Source of the DNA: Pontederia crassipes
Taxonomy: Eukaryota > Streptophyta > Magnoliopsida > Commelinales > Pontederiaceae
Length of the DNA: 64,000 bases
Direction: 5' to 3'
Assembly: GCA_030549335.1 (NCBI GenBank)
Contig: CM060189.1
Span: forward strand, 30,465,001 to 30,529,000
The notes beneath the pieces were generated by a model that did not search any database, was not told where the DNA came from, and worked only from the letters and a program-made list of their open reading frames with translations. A program made the translations under genes and the position numbers. Of this stretch, positions 48,520 through 61,827 are shown piece by piece; the first letter of the stretch is position 1, and each line of letters opens with the position of its first letter.

Positions 48520-48537
48520 AGCTGGAGGAAGTTTTAT
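48520..48537. repeat. Right target-site duplication of the LINE
   Basis: 'agctggaggaagttttat', matching 42463-42479 apart from one added T. Confidence 0.9.
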
Positions 48538-49085
48538 AACTTCCGTTTGCACAATTTCTATTCAAACTCACTGTTCTGCACTATCGACAGAACTGAGAAT
48601 GAAAGATTTGTTTCAAATGTCACCAGCAGCACTCCATGTGTCGTGCTTTATTTCAATTTTCAAACTGCACAGAGATCTTTTTTCAGGTAACTGCAAGATT
48701 CAGCTTTCTGGTCCACAACTTCTCTCGGGCACATTGAGACTGGAGAGCTCATGTCTTTTCAGTTTGACCAAGCTCAAGAGGAAGAGGTCAAAGGTAGAAT
48801 GAGGGAGGAGGGAGCGAGAGATGGGATCCCTCTTTAATCTTCCATCCAATGCAGATGTCAGGTGCATGGAGACCTGCACCAGACATGCAAATATTCCGGT
48901 ACATAGGGCAGTGTGCAGCCTCTCAGAACCCACATGCCTGCCATGCCTGCACCTTCTCTTCATTGCCTCCTTTAATGCCCAACCTCCCTTAGTCCCTCGT
49001 TTATATGTACATGCAAGTATGCAACCCATTTCCCTCAGCATTTCTCAACCAACAGGAAGCTCGGCCCTTTCTGGTGTCCACTCCA
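48538..49085 (+). promoter_or_regulatory. Proximal promoter and leader of the GASA gene
   Basis: The sequence between the LINE target repeat and the GASA start codon must hold the core promoter. A 'ttatat' at 49001-49006 is a possible TATA box, but it would give a leader of only about 50 bases. Repeated 'catgcctgc'/'atgcaag' motifs are present. The promoter assignment is inferred from position. Confidence 0.4.
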
Positions 49086-49699
49086 ATGGCGAAGCTGCTG
49101 CTGTTCTTCCTTTCCCTCCTCATCTTGGCTTTTACGGTTTCATGCGAGGTGAGAATGCTTTCACTTATGCAGCTGAGCTATGTGACATCTGATTCTTCAC
49201 TTTTGGCCACTGTTCATGGCTTGAGTTAAGCTGTTTGTTTTCCAGGAGGTGTCTCAGGAAGAACTGATGCAGCACAACCAAAAGGTTTGAGTCGGTTTTT
49301 TATTTCTTAAATTCAGTTTTCGTATTCGTGGTCATAATAATTTGTGTTTCTTGTTTTATGTCGTGTGTCATAGGGAAGGTATGGGCCAGGAAGCCTGAGA
49401 AGCTACCGTAAGTAACTGAACTGAACTACTGCTGAATGATATGATTATCTCGGAACTGTCCATTTAAGAGCTGTTCATGACTGATATGGAGTGGTCATTT
49501 TGTTGGATGTCTTGCAGAGTGCCCAAGTGAGTGCATCAGGAGATGCTCCAAGACTCAGTACCACAAGCCATGCATGTTCTTCTGCCAAAAGTGCTGTAGG
49601 AAGTGTCTTTGTGTGCCCCCTGGCTTCTATGGCAACAAGCAGGTCTGCTCCTGCTACAACAACTGGAAGACCAAGAGGGGCGGGCCTAAGTGCCCCTGA
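49086..49699 (+). CDS. GASA: GASA/snakin gibberellin-regulated cysteine-rich peptide
   Basis: Small secreted peptide of the GAST1/GASA/snakin family, linked to gibberellin-regulated growth and in some members to antimicrobial activity. Four exons join in frame: 49086-49148, 49246-49284, 49374-49407 and 49518-49699. All introns are GT-AG; the product is 105 residues, a usual length. Residues 1-20 (MAKLLLFFLSLLILAFTVSC) form a signal peptide. A short polar linker follows. The C-terminal GASA domain, about 60 residues, has all 12 conserved cysteines, with the family blocks QYHKPCMFFCQKCC, CLCVPPGFYGNKQVC and CYNNWKTKRGGPKCP at the very end. The domain resembles GASA4/GASA6 more than snakin-2, by memory. 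A decayed LINE lies just upstream, in the promoter region. Confidence 0.97.
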
Positions 49700-49812
49700 G
49701 GACAGATACCTTAACATTTAGCCACTATTTGCTTTACATCTTCTAGATTATGTATGTGGATTCAAAGTGTGATCATTTTCTCATTTGTTTATCTGGTTTG
49801 GATGCTTTCAGA
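49700..49812. other. 3' UTR side of the GASA gene
   Basis: Short AT-rich stretch after the TGA at 49697-49699; no poly(A) signal could be fixed. Confidence 0.45.
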
Positions 49813-51203
49813 TCACATTTGTGCCGCTTGATACCTTTTTAGAGAACTTCCATGTTTTCTTCCTGCTTTTGTATTAGTGACATGACCTTCATTGAGTCCT
49901 TGAAGTTGGAATTCCTGGAACGACGACAGGTAATATTGCATCACACAATCATCTGAAATCTTTCTGAGATCCCAAAGAAAGAAGTTATGTTCCTGGGCTA
50001 CCAAATCCTTGCTTAAGGCCTTAATCAATCCTGGGTAAGCCTTAGTTTGATCTGGCGCTGATCATAAGGTGCAGGCCCAAAGAGTATATGTTGAAACGTT
50101 CAGGAATGTTTCTTGCCTTTTTTATTTGCACTGTGGATTTTTTTGCTGTAAAAATAAAAATTTATCTGCAGATTCTATAGACAATTGGCCCCTCAAATTC
50201 CCGTGACGATGGTGCCAACTGTAGGAAAATATGGTGAAATGTGGAAAAACCTCATTTCCATAAATTCAATTTATGAAGTTATGATAAAAAAAATAAACTT
50301 CCATAAAGAGATATCACTTCTCTTGGCCTTAGCACAACATGGAAGAAGCAATCAAATAGTTGTAGGATTCATTGAGACATAAACAAGATCTTCTGGCTTG
50401 TTTAATATATCTTTCTTTAATTTATGAAGAAGAGCTTCTAAAAATTCCTAGCTGCAGTATGTCCTCATTTTTTAGATTCCTGCAAACCCAAACACATTTT
50501 CTAAAGAGTTAGGCCATGACATTTGGCAAATCCTTTTCTCAAAGTTTTCATCTATTTCTCTAAGATGCATGACACGGTCAAATAATCCATTTTTCTTTTC
50601 TTCTATTGTTTGAGGAATGCGTATGGTGGTGCAGAGGCCTATAGTCAATGACCCATCTTGAATACTGTAAGTCCTCCGTGGAAGTATATCAACCAACTCA
50701 TAAATTGAGTGGTTGGGGGTTTTGATCTTCTTCAACTTTTTTGTACTAACTGCAAAGCCTTTGGCATCCCCATTCAAATATGAAAGAAAAGCTGCTTTCC
50801 ATGATGAATTTTCCTCAACACCGTTGCTCCTTCTAAATATCTCCAGGGGAATAAAGGTAGAAGTAAGCAGCTCACTTATTGTTCCCACTACTTGCAAAGC
50901 CACAAAACAATGATTTTAGTTCCCAATAATTGTTCTCTTTTAACAATTTCCATGTCTCCCTTCTTTCTCTTCTTTTCTTGCTGTCAAATCTTATTCCATC
51001 ATTCAGTTCAGTTGCTTCAGCATCTTGTTTGTGGAAATAGTGGAAGAAGTAAGATCTATGTGCTGTAGAAATGAATAGAACCTGAAAGAAGAGCTATACA
51101 TTAAGGCGCCTTCATTTGGTGTTCTATTTGGCAATTTGACAGTCCACTTACCATAAACTGGTATACTTACACTGGTGGCAGGAGGTATGATAAGATTACT
51201 CAT
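49813..51203 (-). other. Possible unidentified minus-strand gene or gene remnant
   Basis: Three minus-strand open segments look protein-like in composition and run in a consistent order: about 51203-51085 (begins MSNLIIPPATSV, ends near a GT after SSSF), about 50915-50472 (VVGTISELLTSTF, ending MSWPNSLENVFGFAGI) and about 50028-49850 (KDLVAQEHNFFLWDL). The first contains two GTAAGT-like donors. The middle segment has no ATG at its start, consistent with an internal exon. I do not recognise the family and cannot fix splice junctions. It could be a real small gene, a partial duplicate, or chance. Confidence 0.35.
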
Positions 51204-54200
51204 GGAAAGTTTACTTCTGCCTTGCCTTAAGAAACATCAACTTATGCCTGAGCTGTGCTCCCCCTTCAATCCTGAAAAAAAAAAGTAGACAGATCAGAAT
51301 GATAGAGGCGGCAAGCTAATGGCCAGCATCCTGCTTCAACAATTTGCATTATTTCTGCTGCCCCATTTTGCAACCTTTTAGTGAAAATTCAGCACGCTTC
51401 ATGTCCATTAATCATAGATATGAATTTTCACTTTGATTTGGGAATTATGACCCCGTTGTTTATAAATTGAACACTAACATCTTATTTAACAGTTCAAGTT
51501 TCGCCCCGTATTTTTCTTATTCTCTCTTCTAATTAACTACTTAAGCCTGGGAAAATGTGATAAAAAAGTAATAAGATATTAGTGTACAATTAAATATCTA
51601 TTTTTTCATTTTTTTTCTTTTACAGGGGATATAGAAAGACATAAGAGCGATTCCATTATGTAGATTGTAGAGACAAAGTTGGATAATTCTTCTTTCGCCA
51701 TGTCTGGAAAGTTACGATTAGAAAGCTATAGGGATCATGCTAATTGGTCATGATTTGACAATTGAGCATACATGGTAAGCCAATAGGGCTCTTTGTGGAC
51801 ATCCCAGGCACACTTTACCTGATGGATGACAGTAATGTCACATCTGATGAACATGCAATTTAATGTGATTTGACAACAAAATCATTAGCTAAAACCGGTG
51901 CTAGAGTTGTAGTTTTCATAGGATGAATGGCTTGGTTTGTTCAAGGAAGAAGAATATGTGTCTTCACCACAAGCTTACTCGTGTGTTTATGCTAATTCTT
52001 TGTCCCTGCACCTGATAGCTAATGCTTCTATCACATAAAAGAAGAGTAGATTGCAGTGGAGATTGATGCATGCTAAACTTCAATGGTTCAAGACATTGGA
52101 TTGGCGTTATCCAAATTTTTGTCATGTGGCAGTGCAAAAGTTTTACAGCACAGGTCCAGTGGCACAGATCTACTAGCACAAAGTAATCATATTATTCAGG
52201 GAAAGAAAATTGAAATTCCCAAAATATTGTGGTCCTTAATCTTGTGGTAGGAAAACACACTCTCGTTATTAAAAGACAAGACATTGCCATCGAAAAAAGA
52301 TTGCTTTCCTTACACTTGTTAGATTCACTTTCCATTTCAGTCAAGGGAGACAATAGTAGAGTTGGTAGATATGTGTATCATATGTTTGTGATATGATAAT
52401 AGTCAGCAGTGTAAGCACTTTACCTTTCATCAAAGTCTGAGAGTAGTTTGTATTCCTCGACTTCATTTACATCATTTTTCCTTGTTGAATAGATACTATT
52501 GCAGAAAAAGACCTCACTGTTCTCTTTCCATTGTCCTCTTCATATGTAAATGGAACGTCAGAACTAAAAACGAACTGCTTGATGCCTAAACAAAAGGAGA
52601 GGTGACAATGAGGTTGCTAGTGGACTTCCATATGCCTTTTCGAACATTGGAAATAATTTCAAGTAGTTGAAAGACTTCAGAAAAATATAACAAAATACCA
52701 AATGTCATAAGAAATTATGTTTTTTATTGACTTCATCAAATTTTGGTTTTTATCATATTGGATTCCATGAGTCGTCCGATTAACAAGTAAATTCAATTTG
52801 ATGAACACCTTGAAAACAAAATAAGTTGAATGAGGATTTTCTGACAGAAACCAATAATATATCTATTTATCAAGTTGCTGCTTCATTATGTAAATAAATG
52901 CCAGGACCAAACAATATAATTTTCTACTCCATAAAATCTCATCACGTATCTGTCATATATATGCCCTAAAGATTTGGAGCTGGGTATAAATCTAAACTGA
53001 ATCCTTATAGGATCATTGCAAATCTAAAAGTTTTGGGAAGTTGATTTGTGTGTATATTTTATGGATGCCGGTCCGGGTCTATTGAAAGTCTCCAATGTCT
53101 AGAATGATTAGTGCTAGATTAATTCAGAAATAGAAAGATAAAACAGTCATGACTTACTCCCTAATCAACGTATCACCGGTCGAGCGGTTATTGTGTGAAT
53201 TTGATGCCAATTATATGGCACGAGTTTCAGACTCCAACATCACTATGACATACAATAAGTAGCATGTCCTTTTGAGGATCTCCTTTACATATACCAGAAT
53301 GATTGTTCTTCATGCACGACTCTTTACAGAGGCAACGAGAGGAAGTTCGAACTAGGCCAATTAGCATACCACATAAAGTTTACGCCTTGCTACATTTCTC
53401 ACAGGCTTTGGACTCAAAACTGCAAACACAAGCTAATTCTGTAGGGAGCACCAGATGTTTTTTTTTATGAACAACTACTTGGTGATTAGTCTGCAGTAGA
53501 CATGAATCATTGTCAAAATGGACACTGCAGTTTAAGTATGAGAGTTGGGACAGACTTCTGATCTATTCTTTGTTAGGCTCCACTAATTTCTTTCAGATCA
53601 TGACGCTAGTTCATATCTCTATTTAAATTAACATGCTGTTTCAGAAAGTTTGCATTTGTATCGTCATAATAAGATCTCTCATAAAATTTACTAAGAGGAA
53701 TAAAGGGTTTGGAAGTTATGTCTGATTTCACATCTGTGTGGGCAGAGAATTTTGAAGTGCTGATTTGGTGCTAGTGCGCATAATCTTCTTGGGTCTGTGT
53801 GGCTTCCACCACTTCCCAGTCTCCACTTTCTCTCTCAATTTTAATATACCTCCACTAATCATCCTGTTACCTGAAACTTGCGTGCATTGGGACGTCTTTG
53901 ATGCGCCATTAGCAATATAATAATCGTATCATCTGCAGATAACTATATACTAATGTGTAGTGGGAAGCTCGACGCCATGGAGCAGGTGCATTTTGCTCAT
54001 TCTTTACAGAAGTTGGCGCTGCTCAATGCAGCAAACATCCGACAGCCATTTTTCTTTAGCATTCCACATCCACCAATCTAAAGAAAGTGCAGACAAGCCG
54101 AATTTCTGGTGGAATCTGAAGCCGAAACTTATGTTGATCTGCAGAAATTTGTGCAATATAAAGAGTTGGATTTTTGGATCTGGAATAATTGAAAGGGCGG

Positions 54201-55700
54201 TAGGCACTCGGTCCCTTTCAGACATGGATCCATATCTCAGAGCAAATGAGTTGCAGGAACACTTTCAGAACATGGTTTGTCGAGGAAGTATGTGATGTCA
54301 ATAGGGACTCAAAGTCAAAAAAAAAAAATCTCATCCGATAAAATCAATTTGATTCTGGTTAAAGAATCTAGTACGAATCTAATTCAATCTAGGGGCCTAA
54401 TCAACGTTAATTTAAACTTAAATTTGTATCATAAAAGAAATAACGTTCGATCAAAACTAACTGTCACCTGTCAAACCTAGCGCTGGCTTTGTCCTCTGCT
54501 AATTGCAGATGAGATGATAGTCTGTGAGGTCAAGGGCGAATATATGGATTTCGGCATATCCCATAGTAGATATGAGTTTCGTAATAGATCAAATTTATAT
54601 ATTTCTTCTGATAGATTCTCACTGTACAGTCATGCTGAGATCAGGCTGATTATTGCACAAAGCTAGAAAAAGAATGAAATTTTGGATCAGACTGACCCAA
54701 CCCTAAGACACGACTGGGTTATTCGGATCATGGTTCGAGTATGAGAAAAGAAAAAGAGGCGAGCAATACCTAAACCCTGCTCGAGTTTACCCTTGACCCA
54801 ATCTTGATACAATCAGAACAGTTCCGCTTAAGAAACTGCAATCCGACGACTCATGTTGCCAGCGACTTAGCACGGGTTCTTCAAGCCAATTAGTTTCCTA
54901 CCATCGACGTCGGCTCAGGTTGTTCAAGCCAATTAACTTCTTACCACGACCCAGCCTGAGTTGTTGGAAACTTGACATGAGTTCTTTTTAATGTTTAATT
55001 TATTTTGCTAAATATCATAATCCTGATCGAACCAAGAAAACTTGGCTCAGGTTCAGTACGATCTAACTCGAGTTCCCAAAGATGATTGGGCAAGCAAGTT
55101 ATTTAATAGGAAATGATTTGACCTTTCCTTTTCTATTGTTGTTATATCAATTGTATTATAAAGATAGCTAGGGCACTCGATGAGATAAAACTAAAAAAAT
55201 AATTATTAACAAGTGAGCCTATTATTATGTGCAAAATTATATTTTATTGTATTATTACATCATAGGAACTAAGAGTGGTGAAATTAGATATTTTCATACC
55301 ACAATTGTCGTTGTACAAATTCTCTTTCTTAAATAAGACGAAAATTATTTCACCATAAATGTGATAATTGCCCATTCTTTCTTAATGTGATAATTCTCTT
55401 TTGATGTCCTATGTGAAAAGGTTCATGCACAAAGTATCACGAGCGGCTGTCAAACTATATAAAGTAATGTTAAATATATTTTCTATACTTTATTGGTCTA
55501 TATATTGTTTTTAACATATCATATTAAATGAAAATATAAATGTCCCCAAGACACATATCCTTTTAGTTGAGACCAAAAAAATTGTAGTCAATAGATGAAT
55601 TAAATTTTTAACCTAGAAGGCTAGGTCAATCAAATGACGGACAATCAACCAGTACAATCTCGAGTGGTTGCTATCCCACTAGTGCAACCTCACTAAGATA
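51204..55700. other. Long intergenic stretch, nothing recognised
   Basis: About 4.5 kb of moderately AT-rich DNA. Frames at 51964-52179 (-) and 53960-54295 (+) show no family features. 'gaactcgagtt'/'ggttcgagtatg'-type repeats at about 54660-55080 resemble the small repeats seen at 14.9 and 17.8 kb. No element termini or target duplications were found. Confidence 0.5.
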
Positions 55701-58700
55701 ATACTAGGAATACACTTCAAGCATTCCTAAAGTTCCAACCATCAAATTTGATGAAAATGATTACTTCTATAAAACTTAAAGATACATTATGACTTGTGTG
55801 ATGCAAGAAAAATTGGAAAGTACTATATGCTACCTGCTTATTAGATAATACTATAATGTAATGATGGAAAATAACACATGCCATCAGGTTTGTCAACCAT
55901 CGCGAGTATAACTTTAAAAAGACATTCCATCTAGATAATCAATGAAACCAGAAGAAAAATGAATTCTTGGGACTTGGCTGAATACTATACCAAGTTCTTT
56001 TTAGATGGAAAGATATTACACTCTAATGATTAGTGATAAAGAATGTGCCAATCATTTCATCGATGACCTAAATTATGGATCGAGGATCGAGACCTCTATA
56101 TGAGATTATGATAATTTGGACAAGGTGGTGAGTTGGACACCTAAATGGAAATAAAGATTGGCAAAAGAACCCAAAAACAAACTACTAGCGCAAACCTATG
56201 AGCAAAATGAGCTTGATACAAATGATGGATGACAAAAAAGACATGACAACCATCTTATGCATTATAATGTGCCTCAACAACAACTACAACAACAATGTCA
56301 ATAGCATCATAAACAACAAAGGTAACAGCTAACACAATCGCTACCTCAATAATAGAAAAGAACCCTACACTTTTATTGATAATGCTCATGTAGGTGAATG
56401 TTGATGCAAGACTTGGGCATGTCTTAATTATGGAAAAAAAATTGGACACTTCATTCAAAATTGTTCAGCATGGACTAAGGGATACCAAGAACACCAAGGA
56501 GGGAACAAATTGGTCCATGACAGAGTTTACAAAATGGAGCAAGTACAACCCAAACTGATAATGAAGCCATTAAAAAGTACTTTTTCTATAGTTGGTCTTC
56601 CTATTATTGTCCTATTTATTTCACATGACATTCATTCTTTCATTTTGAAAAAAGTGTGCTATTATTTTAGGGATATTTAGTCATTTTATGGATGTGACAA
56701 AACTAATGGGTATGATCCACATCACAAAGTACATCTTGACAATGAATGTGGAGGGTAAGAATTTTTTTACTTACCTAATTGTTATTTTAAGTATAGATTG
56801 ATTTTTCTATCATGTCACATTTAGATTGTGTAAGAAGAAAAAAATCGTCATACATACACTAAACAAATCACAAGGCACCATAGTGGATAGTGTAAAGAAA
56901 TATTGTAAAGTTGATCATATCAGCAAGTAAAGACATATAATGAAGCTATGTGGAAGCTATTTAGTTAGTGTGATATCTACAAACTCTTCCATTAAAAAAC
57001 TTTCCTTAAGACATTTCTAGATTACCATCAATAAGGAAGGTTGATTTTCACATTCAATTATTTAAAAGGTGTCTTTTCGCATGGCACGAGATGAAATATT
57101 AGAGTTAAAGAATCAAATTCAAGAACTACTCAATAAAAGGTTTGATCGCACGTTAGGGCACATCCATCCTATTCATGAAGATGAAACATGGCTTGCTAAA
57201 GCTTAACATTGATTATTGAATGTTAAATAAGGCGATGACTACAAATATGTATCCATATTGCCACACATTGATGATCCCTTTTATTATTTTTTTCTTCAAA
57301 ATTATCCATCAACTAAATATAGTCAATGCAAATATATTATTTTTTTAACTTATGTATGATCATTGTGAGTTCTTAGTCATGCTGTTTGGACTAACCAACA
57401 CTCCATATTTCATAGATTTATCTCATGAATAGAGTGTTCTAGTCATACCTTGATAAATTTGACATAATGTTTTTCGATGATATGATCATTTATTCAAGAG
57501 CCTTCAACAACACTGAGAGCACTTTAGAATCATTCTAGAAACATTGCGATAATCCAATTATGTACCAAGTTGTACAAGTGCGAGTTATGGTTGGGCAAGA
57601 ACATGTTTCTCAAACACATCATCTTAAAAAATAGCACATTTTTATATCCAACAAAAGTAGAGATTGTATTAAATTAAAAGCAACCAAAGGATACATATGA
57701 TATTCAAAGCTTTCTTGGTTTCGTTGAATATTATAGATAATTCACTAAAGATTTTCCAAAGATGACATTGCCATTAACAAATCTCCTGAGGAATGTGAGA
57801 AATTCATTTAGTGTAGAAAATGTCAAGAATATTTTAAATAATTGAAGAAAATAATACACTACGACATAAAATTCTCACTATCCTTTGTGACAATTGTAGT
57901 TTGTGGATTACAACGTTTGTAGCACTGATCTCCAATGCATGCTAATGCAACATGGAAATTTTATAATGTATGCTTCAATTTTTAAAGAAGTATGAACTCT
58001 ACTATCATACTCATGACTTGGAGTTAGCAATGATGGTGTTTTCCCCAAACTTCTGTTATAATATTTATATGGAGAGGAGTTTAAAGTCTTCAAAGATTAT
58101 AAGAGTTTCAAACATATCTTCCTCAGCATGAGCTAGCATATATTGATGTAGTTCATGAAAGGTTATGAGTTCATAATCAACTACCATTCAAGCAAGGAAA
58201 ACTTAGTAATTGAAACATTGTACAAGAGGTGGGAAAGTTCTCACTTACTAATGTTGAAAAAATTTGAGATGGATTCAAAAGAAATCAACAAATAAAATCC
58301 ATGACTCGATAAGAATGGGGTAATATTGATGATGTATTAGATTAAGTTGGATTTGGTTAATAGGATTATCAAGACTTTATTTGTAGATGCTAAATATCAA
58401 AAGTTCAAAAAGGTGTAGCAAGAGGACTCAAGGTTTTAAGATTTTGACAAATTGAGATATCCAACTTAGAGGACTCAATGGGTTCCCAATGACACCACAC
58501 TTCAAAGGGATGTAATGGATGAATTCCATAAATTATAATTTCTAATTCATTCAAATAGCACAAAAATGTACAAGAACATTAAAAAAGTCTTTTGGTGGGA
58601 TAATATAAAATTAAAAATATAGATTACATGTAAAAGTGCATAGTATTTGTGATGAAAATATGAAGAAATTGTATTGATTTTTTTTGTCTGATCCATCATG

Positions 58701-58870
58701 TAAATAGAAAGGTCATGATATTATATAGGGAGTAGTGGAGTACGACTTACTTTATAGTTTATACTTGTAAAATGGAATCAATTCATTGAGAGCCTAATGA
58801 TATTTAAAGAGATAATTCAACTATGTGGAATTCCAACTATCACCGTGCTGAATAAAAACTCACCTTTTGT

Positions 58871-59018
58871 ATTGAAATTTAAAAAAAAAACTTACTAAAT
58901 GCATTTGGTAAATAGCTTACTCGTTAGAATTACAACAAATCATTCCACTCAATCTAATGGTGAGCTAGAAAGGGCCTTTCAAACTTTAAAGATATATCGA
59001 GAGTTTATGCATTGAATT
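58871..59018 (+). repeat. Inverted repeat, left arm, in the integrase remnant
   Basis: From 'attgaaattt' to 'tatgcattgaatt'. Its inverse is at 59163-59309 with only a few mismatches. The 144-bp spacer carries the normal continuation of the integrase. Confidence 0.88.
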
Positions 59019-59162
59019 GACACGATATTTGAGATGATCATATACCATTAACATAATTTGATTATAATAATTATCATTCAAGCATATGCATGGTTCCTTT
59101 TGAAATCTTATATGAAAAGTCTTATCTCTCACTCATGAGTTGAAATAAAGTAGGCGAAAGAA

Positions 59163-59309
59163 AATTGAATGCATAAACTCTCAATATATCTTTAACGTTT
59201 GAAAGGCCATTTCTAACTCACCATTAGATTGAGTGGAATGATTTGTTGTAATTCTAACGAGTAAGCTATTTACCAAATGCATTTAGTAAGTTTTTTTTAA
59301 AATTTCAAT
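59163..59309 (-). repeat. Inverted repeat, right arm, in the integrase remnant
   Basis: Near-exact inverse of 58871-59018. It is followed at 59311-59367 by a direct second copy of 59100-59156 ('gaaatcttatatgaaaagtc' onward). The extra arm and the repeat after it are absent from normal integrase order. Confidence 0.88.
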
Positions 59310-59400
59310 ATTGAAATCTTATATGAAAAGTCTTATCTCTCACTCATGAGTTGAAATAAAGTAGGTGAGAAAAAAATTCATGAGTGAGGAACACTTGAAA

Positions 59401-60087
59401 CATATGGAGTATGGTGATAAAGTTGATCTAACAAAAAAAAAAATGAAATATACTCCTTTAAGGATCGATTTGAATAAATATTTATCAAAGATAATCTAGT
59501 GTTACCATAGTTGTATCCAATCAAAAGGGTAATGAGATTTAGTAAGAAGGAAAAAGTCAACCCAAGATACATAAGATTGGAGAATGAGCATATGTTTATG
59601 AATTTTAAAGATAGTTTTTAATTAAAAGGTAACAATTTTATTACAAACTACTACAACACATTTATTCAAATACCTAATTATTATTTTCTAAAATTAGATT
59701 CCGTACCTATGCAATAAGTCAGACACCTAAAAATATCGTAACATGATTCGTATGCATTCTCTATCATTAAAAAAGTATGAGCATATGATGAATACATGAT
59801 GGAAATTGAGAATTCAGACTCTTGACAACTCGAGCTAGTTGGTAAGATGATTGATGGATGATAATCTACTTGATCAATATTCTCATAACGAAAAAATCTA
59901 TTAATATATACAACTTCCATAGAAAAAAATGTGCTCACTGATTTTTTTATGCTTTAAAATTATAGTTTATTTATTCTATTCACTTATTTTAAAATAATTT
60001 TCCTCACATTAATTTAACTGAAAACAAGTATATTATGCTTATCATGTACATCATATGAAGTGCACCTAATGAACATCAATAATACTC
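59401..60087. other. Intergenic DNA, no gene seen
   Basis: AT-rich sequence after the gypsy remnant. Short minus-strand frames lack recognisable features. Confidence 0.5.
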
Positions 60088-61300
60088 ACTACAAGAAAAG
60101 ACCAAATTTGCGTCGAACATTTCGTGACGGTTAGAAAACCATCACAATTAGCACCAATTTTTGCACTTGAAATGAACATCCTTCATAAGTAACGACAATA
60201 TGTTATTGACGACTTCATATTCCTCAGAGTTGAATTGGAAAATGTGCCATCATACTTTTTTTTATCGTTAGGATTGAGCATGGTCCTAGTCGATCCAGAC
60301 CGCAACAACATGGTATCCGAAAAATATTTCTGGTCCAAATATAAACTTGGTCGAGACTGGGACAAAAAAGTAAAAAACCCGATGAATTTCGAGTTGAGAT
60401 TGGGTCCAATGAATGAAAACCTAGCCTTCGACTTGATCTGTTTGTAATAATAAAAAAATAATAATTATGTTACCTAATTATAATTATTTATTAATTTGAT
60501 GGTCATTTCTTCATTTTGAAGTGTTAAAATATTTTTTTGACTTATTATATGATAAATTGATGTAATATTTTTCTAATTTGATGCTTATTTAATCAAATCA
60601 TGGTTCAATTTTTCTAATTATATAATTTTTTATCCATTTTTAAATTTTTTAAATAATTCTTCAAACCTAATTAAATTCTTGATTTTATTTTTTATTTTTT
60701 ATTTTTCGGGACCGACCAGTAACTATGAGGTATAAAAAAATTAGACAAAAATCAAGTCAAAACCAGGTCACAGTGGACTTAGACTTGAATTCGATTTTGC
60801 TTAGGCTAATGATCATAGATCACGTGCCAATCCAAAGTTACAAGGGCCATCACTGTCGACATTTGAAAAAATAATATAACAATTAAAATATTATAATGAA
60901 CGATGGTAGTTATTCTTTAATATTAAAGATGGTCTTGCGTGTCAGGACTTTCGATGGATGACATGTCTGTCAGAATTCAGCAAAATAATGAAATGTATGA
61001 TATAATTAAAATATTATAATAAATATATATTAACCTTTTCGTTGGTCTTGATCGTCGCCATAAGCACTTTCAATGGATCATATGTCCATCAAAAGTAAAC
61101 TCTGATGGACTTGACTATCGAAATTGAAAAAAAAATATTATATTACTAGAATTTATAATGAATGTTGGGATTTATTTTTTAATATTAAGCTTTTTGATAA
61201 TTTTGCCCTAACAATCTCACCTCTCGAAAGTTTTCTATTGAAAGTTTGATGACCATGATAGTGGAAATTTAAAAAATAATAATTTAATATATTATGTTAT
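60088..61300. mobile_element. CACTA-type remnant with an intact left terminus
   Basis: 'CACTACAAGAAAAGACC' at 60088 matches the left end of the element at 6238, followed by 'cgtgacggttagaaaaccatcac', a degenerate pair of the same palindrome kind. At about 60930, 61050 and 61090 'ggatnanatgtcnntcanaa' motifs recur as subterminal-like repeats. No matching right end is seen, so the limit at 61300 is approximate. Confidence 0.55.
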
Positions 61301-61827
61301 TAAAATATTATAATGAACATTATATGTGATTTTTAAATATTAAACTTTTTTACAGTCTCACTTGTCATAATGCAAAAAAATATTCTTATTAAATATTATA
61401 ATGAAAGTTGAAAGTTATTTTTAAAATTAAACTTTTCGATAGTCCTCCTACGCAATATTTTATGGATATAATCCTTTCTAACTTGCAAAGGTTTCATTTT
61501 CAACGATTTGATACATCAAAGCTTTTAACAAATATGCAAATCATTGCAATAAATTTTCCATGAGCATTTTTTTTCGAATTGGCATATCTAAGTTGTCAAA
61601 AAAATTGTTGGAAATAATCATTTTGGATGAATTTCATGTTATTTGTGATGGAAAATTCCATCTTGTAAATCTTTTTAGTGATAGAAATGTATATTAATTC
61701 ATTTCGAAGTTGAGCTTAAAGATCTAAATTTCTCTTTCTCTTTCTTGAATAAAGATTGATTACTCCCAATCGAGATTACTAACCAATAATGTCAACTCAT
61801 TCAATAATACAACATTGTATCCTTTAA

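Larger units (their letters stand above)
55700..59400 (+). mobile_element. Decayed Ty3/gypsy LTR retrotransposon (internal region)
   Basis: Plus-strand fragments appear in the gag-pol order of Ty3/gypsy elements. There is a degenerate zinc knuckle near 56400-56465 (GKKIGHFIQNC), a reverse transcriptase with VMLFGLTNTPYF near 57380, the region that normally carries the catalytic aspartates near 57465 now broken, an SLNIIDN-type block near 57725, and an integrase core end near 58825-58985 (LCGIPTITVLN, then STQSNGELERAFQTL). RT before integrase excludes Ty1/copia. Stops and frameshifts occur in nearly every block, and no LTRs were found. It is long dead. The integrase end is rearranged (see the inverted repeats). 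Confidence 0.85.

Noticed and set aside
55700-59400. Possible endogenous pararetrovirus
   Set aside because: An integrase remnant follows the reverse transcriptase, and no movement-protein-like region is seen; this fits a Ty3/gypsy retrotransposon.
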